Assembly: GCA_030740135.1 (NCBI GenBank)
Contig: JASLXW010000323.1
Span: 1-5,016 of the forward strand
DNA length: 5,016 bases
From: Nitrospinota bacterium
Lineage (GTDB): Bacteria > UBA8248 > JACPRG01
Direction of reading: 5' to 3'
This document shows positions 1 through 5,016 of the stretch, one piece after another (the stretch's first letter is position 1; each line of letters begins with the position of its first letter). The translations under genes and the position numbers were made by a program. The notes under the pieces are model-generated. The model did not search any database and was not told the origin of the DNA. It was given only the letters and a program-made list of their open reading frames with translations.

Positions 1-19
1 CGGTTCCTGGGTGGTGTGA
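1..19 (+). CDS. possible 3' end of an upstream gene (E1 alpha expected)
   Basis: In the frame starting at base 2 the reading is Gly-Ser-Trp-Val-Val followed by TGA at 17-19, nine bases before the E1 beta start codon. E1 beta genes of this type are normally preceded directly by the E1 alpha gene, so this could be its last five codons. Five residues cannot identify a protein. The frame beginning at base 3 also ends nearby, at a TAA at 39-41. The assignment is inferred from gene order only. Confidence 0.25.
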
Positions 20-28
20 GAAGGCGAC

Positions 29-1006
29 ATGCGCGAACTAACCTACCGCGACGCGTTGCAAGAGGCCCTGCGCGAAGAAATGACCCGGGACGGGGACGTG
101 TTCCTTTTGGGCGAGGACATCGCCGAGTTCGGCGGGTCGTACAAGGTGACGCAGGGGCTTGTGGAGGCGTTCGGCCGCGATCGGGTCCGCAATACGCCCA
201 TCAGCGAGCAGGCCATCGTCGGGGCGGCGCTGGGCGCGGCCCTCATCGGGATGCGGCCGGTGGCCGAGCTCATGTACATCGATTTCTCCGGCGTGGCGAT
301 GGACCAGATCGTCAACCAGGTCGCGAAGGTCCGGTACATGTTCGGGGGAAAGGCGAACACCTCCCTGGTTCTGAGGACCCAGGGCGGGGCGGGGCGGTCC
401 TCCGCCGCGCAGCACGCCCAGAGCCTGGAGGCCTGGTTCGTCCACGTTCCGGGCCTGAAGGTGGTCATGCCCTCGACGCCCTATGACGCCAAGGGCCTCC
501 TGAAATCGGCCATCCGGGACGACGACCCGGTGTTCTTCATCGAGCACAAGCTCCTCTACGCGGAGGCCGGGCCGGTCCCCGAGGAGGAATACCTCGTCCC
601 GCTAGGGCAGGCCGACGTAAAGCGGCAGGGCCGGGACGCGACGATTGTCGCAACTTCCCGGATGGTTCACCGATCCCTTCAGGCCGCCGAGGTCCTGGCC
701 GGGGAGGGGATCGAGGTCGAGGTGGTCGACCCGCGAACGCTGTTCCCCCTGGACCGGGAGGCGATCCTGGCCTCCGTCCGCAAGACGAACCGGCTGGTCA
801 TCGTCCACGAGGCGGTGAAGCGGTGCGGGTGGGGGGCGGAGATCGCGGCGATGGCGGCGGAGGAGGCCATGGATTATCTGGACGCCCCCATCCGCAGGGT
901 GGCGGCGCTGGAGACCCCGGTGCCCTTCGCCCCCAATCTGGAGGATGCCGTCATCCCGAACGTCGATAGGATTGTCGAGGGCGTGCGCGCGCTTTGGACT
1001 GAATGA
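29..1006 (+). CDS. 2-oxoacid dehydrogenase E1 component, beta subunit (pyruvate/acetoin/branched-chain type)
   Basis: This is the beta subunit of the thiamine-diphosphate E1 heterotetramer, which decarboxylates a 2-oxoacid (or cleaves acetoin) and passes the acyl group to the E2 lipoyl arm in the cytoplasm. The 325 residues match the usual family length. The N-terminal pyrimidine-binding transketolase domain covers about residues 1-178. It includes GEDIAEFGG (28-36), the NTPISEQ segment with Glu60, the residue expected to contact the cofactor aminopyrimidine, and His129 in [11 protein letters not shown]. The C-terminal transketolase domain, about 195-318, includes [11 protein letters not shown]. 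The ATG start has AGAAGG at 19-24, four bases upstream, and the protein opens with the typical [10 protein letters not shown]. The E2 gene follows after 56 bases. Substrate type is open: MFGGKA and PGLKVVMPS occur in acetoin (AcoB-like), pyruvate and branched-chain homologues. Family identity is very secure; the symbol is left blank because the substrate is unknown. Confidence 0.94.
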   Translation: MRELTYRDALQEALREEMTRDGDVFLLGEDIAEFGGSYKVTQGLVEAFGRDRVRNTPISEQAIVGAALGAALIGMRPVAELMYIDFSGVAMDQIVNQVAKVRYMFGGKANTSLVLRTQGGAGRSSAAQHAQSLEAWFVHVPGLKVVMPSTPYDAKGLLKSAIRDDDPVFFIEHKLLYAEAGPVPEEEYLVPLGQADVKRQGRDATIVATSRMVHRSLQAAEVLAGEGIEVEVVDPRTLFPLDREAILASVRKTNRLVIVHEAVKRCGWGAEIAAMAAEEAMDYLDAPIRRVAALETPVPFAPNLEDAVIPNVDRIVEGVRALWTE

Positions 1007-1019
1007 TCGGCAATGGCTC

Positions 1020-1041
1020 TCCCCGCAGCCGCTGTCGGGGA
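1020..1041 (+). other. intercistronic hairpin between E1 beta and E2
   Basis: TCCCCG at 1020-1025 is perfectly complementary to CGGGGA at 1036-1041. CAG/CTG extends the stem inward with one bulged T and a CCG loop. It lies 13 bases after the E1 beta stop and just before the E2 ribosome-binding site AAGGAG (1048-1053). No T-run follows, so it is not an intrinsic terminator. An mRNA-processing or stability role is possible but only inferred. Confidence 0.3.
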
Positions 1042-1062
1042 TGAAGCAAGGAGATAGCCGGA

Positions 1063-2460
1063 ATGGCCGTTGAAGTCACCATGCCCAAGCTGGGACTGAC
1101 GATGGAACAGGGGACCGTCCTCAACTGGAACAAAGGCGTGGGCGATCCCGTCGAGACGGGCGAGGTCCTGCTGATCATCCAGACGGACAAGGTGGAATTC
1201 GACGTCGAGGCCCCGGCCGGAGGGACGGTCCTGAAGCTCCTGGCGAACGAGGGGGACGTCGTCCCCACCGGCGAGGTGATCGCCTTCATCGGCGAAGCGG
1301 GCGAAGAGGTCGATGCGGCGGCTCTTACCGCCGCCGCGCCGCCTGATGCGATTGCGGTGGACGCGGCGGCCGGACGCGCCGCGCCTGATGCGCCCCCTCC
1401 CCCTCCGGGAGACCGGCGGATCGCCGTCTCTCCGGTGGCCAAAAAGCTGGCCGCCGAGATGGGGGTCGATGTCTCGACGCTCGAAGGCAGCGGTCCCGGC
1501 GGGCGGATCGTGAAGGAGGACGTTCTCAAGGCGGCGGCCCCCGCCGCGGCTCCGGCCGTGACACCCGCGGCGCCCCCGCGCGCGGCCGGAAGGATCTTCA
1601 TCTCCCCGCTGGCCCGGAGGCTGGCGAAGGAGCGGGGGATCGATCCGGCGCGGATTCAGGGCAGCGGCCCCAAGGGGCGCATCATCAAGGACGACATCCT
1701 CAAGGCCGTCCGGGCCGGGACGGGGATTCCGGCGTTCGCGCCGCCCGCCCCCCGCGCCGCGGCGGGCGGGATTATCGAGACCATTCCGGTCCGGGGGATG
1801 CGGGAGGTGATCGGCCGGCGGATGGCGCAAAGCTGGTCGGCCGCGCCGCGCGTCACCGAGGTGATCGACGTGGACGTATCGCGGATCGTCGATATGCGCG
1901 AGTCCAACAAAGAAGGTTGGGAGACGCTGTTCGGCGTCAAGGTGACGTACAACGATATTTTCGTCCATCAGGTCGCGCGGGCCGTCCGGCGCCACCCGAG
2001 AGTCAATTCCCGGCTGAGCGGCGACGTGATCGAGGTCCTGGGCGACGTGAACATCGGCGTGGCCGTGAACGTCGAGGGGGGCCTGATGGTCCCCGTCATC
2101 CGGAACGCGGATCAAAAGGACGTGGGGCAAATCGCCCGCGAGACCCGGGGCCTGGCCGATCGGGCCAAGGACGGGAGCATCACCCCGGACGCGCTCGAAG
2201 GCAGCACGTTCACGATCACGAACCTGGGCGGATACGGCATCCGGATGTTCACGCCCATCATCGACCTGCCGAACAGTTGCATCCTGGGCATCGGGAAGAT
2301 CACCCCGACGCCCGTCGTCGTCGATGGCGAGATCGACGTCCGGGACATCGTCTACCTGAGCCTGTCGTTCGACCACCGCATCGTAGACGGCGCCCCCGCC
2401 GCCGAGTTCCTGGCCCTCCTGAAGGGGATGCTGGAGAATCCGGTGGTTGTGCCGGTGTAG
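1063..2460 (+). CDS. 2-oxoacid dehydrogenase E2 component, dihydrolipoyl acyltransferase with tandem subunit-binding domains
   Basis: This is the core acyltransferase of the complex. It moves the acyl group from E1 through its lipoyl arm to coenzyme A. The 465 residues divide as follows. A biotinyl/lipoyl domain occupies about 1-78, with the lipoylated Lys43 in QTDKVEFDVEA. An Ala/Pro linker covers about 86-116. Peripheral-subunit-binding domain 1 is at 120-155 (ISPVAKKLA-like start, ending GSGPGGRIVKEDVL). A second linker runs about 156-177. Subunit-binding domain 2 is at 178-214 (ISPLARRLA, GSGPKGRIIKDDIL). A third linker and the catalytic domain run from about 238 to 465, with the DHRIVDG motif at 437-443 (His438 and Asp442 catalytic). 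The start is ATG with AAGGAG at 1048-1053, nine bases upstream. Most E2 proteins carry one subunit-binding domain; this one carries two, about 56% identical (22 of 39 positions by eye). The acyl group is unknown (acetyl or branched-chain). No E3 gene is in view. Confidence 0.95.
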   Translation: MAVEVTMPKLGLTMEQGTVLNWNKGVGDPVETGEVLLIIQTDKVEFDVEAPAGGTVLKLLANEGDVVPTGEVIAFIGEAGEEVDAAALTAAAPPDAIAVDAAAGRAAPDAPPPPPGDRRIAVSPVAKKLAAEMGVDVSTLEGSGPGGRIVKEDVLKAAAPAAAPAVTPAAPPRAAGRIFISPLARRLAKERGIDPARIQGSGPKGRIIKDDILKAVRAGTGIPAFAPPAPRAAAGGIIETIPVRGMREVIGRRMAQSWSAAPRVTEVIDVDVSRIVDMRESNKEGWETLFGVKVTYNDIFVHQVARAVRRHPRVNSRLSGDVIEVLGDVNIGVAVNVEGGLMVPVIRNADQKDVGQIARETRGLADRAKDGSITPDALEGSTFTITNLGGYGIRMFTPIIDLPNSCILGIGKITPTPVVVDGEIDVRDIVYLSLSFDHRIVDGAPAAEFLALLKGMLENPVVVPV

Positions 2461-2477
2461 GTCGAAAGCAGTCTCCA

Positions 2478-2717
2478 ATGCCGATCGGGAGAATCGGTTT
2501 GGACAAGATCAAGGTGATTCACGATCCGGTCGGGCATACGCTGACCGTCCGGCTGGATGAGCCGACCAAAGAGCATGTTTGCCGGGAGACGACGGAAGAG
2601 GTCGTCCTGATGAAAGACAGCGAAGGACGGGTCATCGGTTTCGAGTTGTTGCATTACCGACCCGCTTCATCCGAGCCCGGGGTGGCGGTCGAGACGGTGG
2701 TCCTTGGCCGGTCTTGA
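2478..2717 (+). CDS. small DUF2283-like protein
   Basis: A 79-residue protein whose body resembles the DUF2283 family. Its recognisable parts are KIKVIHDPVGHTLTVRLDEP (residues 10-29), then EEVVLMKDSEGRVIGFELL. In that family a Tyr/His-Asp-Pro strand is followed by an acidic turn and a Gly-x-x-Ile/Phe-Glu ending. The biochemical role of the family is not established. No membrane segment or signal is seen. The gene begins 17 bases after the E2 stop, so it is probably co-transcribed with E2. The ATG at 2478 has only a weak upstream GAAAG. A TTG at 2499 (residue 8) has GGGAG at 2487-2491 in good position and would give a protein beginning at the DKIKV segment, where I recall family members usually starting. 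The longer form is reported, but the shorter 72-residue form is a real alternative. The final 15 residues lie outside the conserved part. Confidence 0.75.
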   Translation: MPIGRIGLDKIKVIHDPVGHTLTVRLDEPTKEHVCRETTEEVVLMKDSEGRVIGFELLHYRPASSEPGVAVETVVLGRS

Positions 2718-2768
2718 CGGTTGTTTCGGGTCGGTGCGGCGGGCCGAGCCAGGGGCGGGGGCAATTCG

Positions 2769-2796
2769 GGAACTTTGGATGACCGTCGGCGGTCAA
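2769..2796 (+). promoter_or_regulatory. possible ECF-type promoter with overlapping hairpin
   Basis: GGAACTT at 2769-2775 matches the -35 core known for several ECF sigma factors. GTCAA at 2792-2796 follows after a 16-base spacer and resembles their -10 core. Within this stretch TGACCG (2780-2785) and CGGTCA (2790-2795) form a perfect six-pair hairpin with a four-base loop. Initiation near 2802 would leave only a short leader holding the GGGGAGGG ribosome-binding site (2805-2812). The match is short and such motifs occur by chance. The gap from 2718 to 2815 contains no gene. Confidence 0.2.
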
Positions 2797-2815
2797 CCGT
2801 GTTCGGGGAGGGATT

Positions 2816-3771
2816 ATGGCGGCCGATCTTGTCCGGCTCAGAAACGGTCTTTTGATCCACGGCGGACACACCGGGATCTGGGCGGCCCTGGCGAAAGGGT
2901 TTTACGGGGAAGAGGACATCGATTGCGACATCACGCGAGGATACGGCTCCGCGAAGACCGTCCGGGAGGTGGCGGCGGGGGAGGTCGAGATCGGGGAGGT
3001 GGACCTTGCGGTGATGTTGATGGGCCGCTCGGAGGGCCTGCCGCTCAAGGGGGTCGGCGTTCTTTATCATCGCGCCCAGCATGTCGTCTACACCCTGGGG
3101 CAATCCGGGATCTCTTCCCCGCGCGAGCTGCGTGGAAGGTCCATCGCCGTGACGGAGTCCGACGCGGGCTCCTTGTTGTTCCCCGCCTTCCTGAATCATG
3201 CGGGCCTTGACGCCGAAGACGTGAACCGGTGTCTTCATCCCGGCCGAAGAGAAGGTCCCGACCCTCCTCTCGGGAGAGGTCGACGCCCTGTTGAGCTACG
3301 TCATCAACGGACCGGCCATCGAGGCGGGGGAGGCCGAGAAGGGCTGGACGGCGCGGGAACTGTTCTGGGCCGACTTCGGGTTCGACATGGCCTCCAACGG
3401 GTTTGTGGTTTCCGAAAGGCTCCTCGATGAGCGGCCCGATGTGGTTCGCCGGTTCCTGCGGGCTACGTATCGGGGCGTCTCGTGGGCCTTGTCCCATCCA
3501 GTGGAGGCCGCGGACCTTTTCTCCGAGCGCAATCCCCGAATCGACCAGGGCCTCGCCCGCCTCCAATGGAAGAGGACCATTCCCTTCATCGTGACGGACG
3601 ATTCCCGGCGCGACGGACTCGGATTTCTTCCCGGCGAAAAGCTGGAGGAAACCCTTCGGGCGCTGGGGCGGGGCGGAATCGGCCGAGGCGGTTCATTCCA
3701 ACGACTTTCTGCCCGACAAGGACATCAGGCTTCCCCCACAGAGCGCCGGTGCGCCCAGTGAGACGTCATAG
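2816..3771 (+). pseudogene. NMT1/THI5-like ABC-type substrate-binding protein, two frameshifts
   Basis: The encoded product resembles the NMT1/THI5-like periplasmic-binding fold, which captures small ligands for ABC importers (nitrate/sulfonate/pyrimidine type). The first part runs from ATG 2816, preceded by GGGGAGGG at 2805-2812. It shows HTGIWAALAKGFY (residues 18-30) and RGYGSAKTV (41-49), typical of the N-lobe. After Asp-Val-Asn near 3226 the similarity jumps by one base. The frame through VFIPAEEKV, SGEVDALLSY and FVVSERLLDERPDVVRRFL continues to about 3665, then jumps by one base again to VHSNDFLPDKDIRL and TAG at 3769-3771. Uncorrected, the open frames are 2816-3430 and 3291-3761. Corrected, the protein would be about 317 residues, normal for the family. 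Both shifts look like one extra base, the second near a GGGG run (3670-3673). There is no signal peptide and no in-frame upstream start (TGA at 2780-2782), so export is doubtful. Either a decaying gene or sequence errors could explain it. The ligand is unknown. Confidence 0.82.
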
Positions 3772-3785
3772 GAGTCAAGCCAAGC

Positions 3786-4571
3786 GTGGAGCTTGGACTG
3801 AAAGGCAAGGTGGTTCTGGTCACCGGCGCCAGCAAGGGGATCGGTCGGGACATCGCCCGGAGTTTCGCCGATGAAGGGGCGCACCTGATCATCTGCGCCC
3901 GGGGCCGGGACCTTCTGGAGGAGATGGCGCGGGAAATCGAGCGCCAAGCGGGGGTCGAGGTGCTCTCCGTCCCGTGCGACCTCACCGAGGGAGAAGAGAT
4001 CCGGGACCTGGTTTCCCGGACGCTCGAGCGGTTCGGCCGGATCGACGTCCTGGTGAACAACGCGGGCGCCAGCGTCGCCGGGCCCTTCCTCGATCTCCCC
4101 GATTCCGCCTGGATGGACGCCTGGCGCCTGAAGGTGATGGGATACGTCCGCCTCAGCCGCGAGGTTTTTCCCCACATGCGAGAGCGGGGCGGGCGGATTG
4201 TCAATGTCATCGGAGACGCCGGGCGCAAGCCCCTGGAGAACTACGCCGTGGGCGGCGTGGTGAACGCGGCGCTCATGAACTTCACCAAGACCCTCGCCAA
4301 CGAGGGCGGGAAGCACAACATCATCGTCAACGCGGTGAATCCCGGGGCCATCCGGAACGAGCGGTACGATCGGAACCTGGCGCGCCGGGCGGAGGCCCGG
4401 GGCGTCTCGCCCGAGGCGTTGGAGGCCGACCTGTTCGCCCAACGGCCGATCAGCCGGGCGGGAACGCCCGAAGAGGTTGTGGGGCTGGTCCTCTTCCTGG
4501 CGTCCGAGCAGGCCACGTTCGTCCACGGGACGCTCATCGACATCAACGGGGGCGCGTCCTCCTGCATCTGA
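3786..4571 (+). CDS. short-chain dehydrogenase/reductase family protein with non-canonical active site
   Basis: A 261-residue classical-length SDR with a Rossmann fold: TGASKGIG (residues 13-20) for the dinucleotide, Asp65 in the CDL motif, NNAG (91-94) and NPG (185-187). Lys17 and Arg39 at the end of the second strand suggest NADP(H) preference. The active site is unusual. Tyr153 is present, but the residue four later, normally Lys, is Gly157. The position of the catalytic Ser is Gly143, and the segment from there to Tyr is three residues shorter than usual. The conserved Asn of the fourth helix appears as Lys116. The following GGVVNAALMNFTKTLA replaces the common SASKAAL pattern. I recall a subfamily with a similar Gly-Gly-x-x-Asn-Ala-Ala signature but cannot verify it here. 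The start is GTG. Its AGGAG at 3770-3774 overlaps the restored TAG of the binding-protein gene, implying translational coupling. Substrate is unknown, and whether it is an oxidoreductase at all is open. Confidence 0.92.
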   Translation: MELGLKGKVVLVTGASKGIGRDIARSFADEGAHLIICARGRDLLEEMAREIERQAGVEVLSVPCDLTEGEEIRDLVSRTLERFGRIDVLVNNAGASVAGPFLDLPDSAWMDAWRLKVMGYVRLSREVFPHMRERGGRIVNVIGDAGRKPLENYAVGGVVNAALMNFTKTLANEGGKHNIIVNAVNPGAIRNERYDRNLARRAEARGVSPEALEADLFAQRPISRAGTPEEVVGLVLFLASEQATFVHGTLIDINGGASSCI

Positions 4572-4614
4572 TGGCGGGCGTCGCCCCGGCCTGTCGGCGG
4601 CCGGCGGGGGAGGA

Positions 4615-4637
4615 GATCAGGCGAGCCTGGATTTTTC
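4615..4637 (+). terminator. weak intrinsic terminator candidate after the SDR gene
   Basis: CAGG (4618-4621) and CCTG (4626-4629) form a short stem around CGAG, followed by TTTTT at 4632-4636. It lies about 45 bases after the SDR stop. A second GC-rich hairpin at about 4584-4607, built on GGCC/GGCC with flanking C-G pairs, stands between them. The T-run stem is only four to six pairs, so termination efficiency may be low. Confidence 0.33.
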
Positions 4638-4752
4638 ACCAACTGAAACGCCCGAACGGGGTAGGTCGATTGAACCCGTTGGCTTTCAATAATTTACCCA
4701 ATGGACGGGTGCTGACCAAGTTCCAGCATTGTGTTCCCCATGGGCGTGTGAC

Positions 4753-4795
4753 GGGCCGGGACGGGGACCACCGAGGCGGTGGCGCCGTCCGGCCC
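4753..4795. repeat. long imperfect palindrome
   Basis: GGGCCGG (4753-4759) pairs with CCGGCCC (4789-4795). After one bulged G, ACGG (4761-4764) pairs with CCGT (4785-4788). An inner hairpin CCACC/GGTGG (4768-4772 with 4778-4782) closes on a five-base loop. The structure would be very stable as RNA or extruded DNA. It abuts the repeat unit that follows and may be part of the same dispersed element or act as a transcript end barrier. Confidence 0.5.
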
Positions 4796-4882
4796 CTACG
4801 ACAAAAACCCCCTGTCTACCCGTAGGGGCAGGTCCAAGCCTGCCCCAAAAATGCGCCGGGCAGGATGCCCGGCCTACCCGTA
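4792..4882. repeat. cluster of perfect inverted repeats, REP/MITE-like
   Basis: Three perfect inverted repeats lie side by side. GCCCCTACG (4792-4800) pairs with CGTAGGGGC (4821-4829). GGGGCAGG (4825-4832) pairs with CCTGCCCC (4839-4846) around a six-base loop. GCCGGGCA (4855-4862) pairs with TGCCCGGC (4866-4873) around GGA. The last two are bracketed by a direct repeat of CTACCCGTA (4816-4824 and 4874-4882). The first two share bases and so compete as alternative folds. Dispersed non-coding units of this GTAGGGGCAGG kind are familiar from intergenic spaces of GC-rich environmental bacteria. Copy number in this genome cannot be judged from one window. There is no T-run after the stems on either strand, so intrinsic termination is unlikely. 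Confidence 0.6.
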
Positions 4883-5016
4883 CGCAGAAGGTCCATCTCC
4901 TAACGCGCCGGACCCGGATGTGGCCGCCGGGGAAATTGGAAGGGGATTATAAAGGTTTTGACACCAATTGGGTGAGCTGTTGCACCACCAGGGGAAAGGG
5001 ATCCTGGTGGCGGTGA

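Larger units (their letters stand above)
4572..5016. other. gene-free region downstream of the operon
   Basis: These 445 bases hold no convincing complete gene on either strand. Open frames crossing it have no family resemblance and atypical composition. It contains a GC-rich hairpin just after the SDR stop, a terminator candidate, a more AT-rich stretch at about 4631-4740 unlike the neighbouring coding DNA, an inverted-repeat cluster at 4753-4882, and an edge segment (4947-5016) where a further gene could begin on + or end on -. Confidence 0.6.

Noticed and set aside
874..2478. A 534-codon open frame on the - strand opposite E2
   Set aside because: It is antisense to a securely identified E2 gene. 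Its product is rich in Arg, Gly, Asp and His as expected from reading GC-rich codons backwards, and shows no recognisable domain.
3222..3235. Programmed +1 frameshift in the binding-protein gene
   Set aside because: There is no slippery run, no conserved stop-plus-Shine-Dalgarno arrangement as in release-factor-2-type sites, and a second independent frame change occurs downstream; decay or sequence error is simpler.
3693..4526. Long - strand open frame opposite the SDR gene
   Set aside because: It mirrors the SDR reading frame with no family motif; the + strand SDR explains the coding signal.
4655..4685. tRNA-like T-arm (GGTTCAATC on the - strand)
   Set aside because: The flanking bases do not form a five-pair stem and no acceptor or anticodon arm can be drawn nearby.
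3974..4825. + strand open frame overlapping the SDR and running into the repeats
   Set aside because: The product is low-complexity Arg/Pro/Gly text in an out-of-frame register and crosses the non-coding repeat cluster.
4825..4851. Perfect hairpin followed by AAAAA as an intrinsic terminator
   Set aside because: The run is A on the + strand after the stem, and on the - strand the T-run comes before the stem, so neither direction has the stem-then-T order.
4816..4882. CRISPR-like direct repeat
   Set aside because: There are only two nine-base copies flanking hairpins, with no regular spacer series and no cas gene.
4729..5016. A 95-codon open frame through the repeat cluster to the right edge
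   Set aside because: It runs through palindromic non-coding repeats, has no family resemblance and ends exactly in Trp-Trp-Arg-stop without a sensible composition.

Overview
The window is GC-rich bacterial DNA. All recognisable genes lie on the + strand, closely spaced, with Shine-Dalgarno sites and strong G/C preference at third codon positions. The mix of a 2-oxoacid dehydrogenase complex, an NMT1/THI5-type binding protein, an atypical SDR and dispersed GC-rich hairpin repeats fits a free-living GC-rich lineage, such as a Desulfobacterota, Rokubacteria/NC10-like or other environmental (metagenome-type) bacterium. No marker gene is present, so this placement is only a guess.

Layout. At 1-19 there may be the last codons of an upstream gene, expected to be the E1 alpha subunit. 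At 29-1006 is the E1 beta subunit of a thiamine-diphosphate 2-oxoacid dehydrogenase complex (pyruvate/acetoin/branched-chain type). At 1063-2460 is its E2 acyltransferase, with one lipoyl domain, two tandem peripheral-subunit-binding domains and a catalytic domain. At 2478-2717 is a small DUF2283-like protein. At 2816-3771 is an NMT1/THI5-like substrate-binding protein gene that reads through only if two single-base frameshifts are corrected. It has no signal peptide. At 3786-4571 is a short-chain dehydrogenase/reductase (SDR) that keeps the cofactor motif and the active-site Tyr but lacks the usual Ser, Lys and Asn. From 4572 to the right edge (445 bases) there is no convincing gene. That stretch holds a weak terminator candidate, a cluster of perfect inverted repeats and possibly the edge of a further gene.

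How they may work together. E1 beta and E2, with an E1 alpha presumed just upstream and an E3 not seen here, would convert a 2-oxoacid or acetoin-like substrate to an acyl-CoA. The binding protein and the SDR sit 14 bases apart, and the SDR ribosome-binding site overlaps the restored stop codon of the binding protein, so they look like a translationally linked pair. A common catabolic pathway for a small carbonyl or acid substrate is a reasonable inference, but the substrate cannot be read from the sequence.

Most worth a second look: the SDR with a rebuilt active site, the doubled subunit-binding domain in E2, the doubly frameshifted leaderless binding protein, and the hairpin-repeat cluster downstream of the operon. 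I found no convincing entirely new system.
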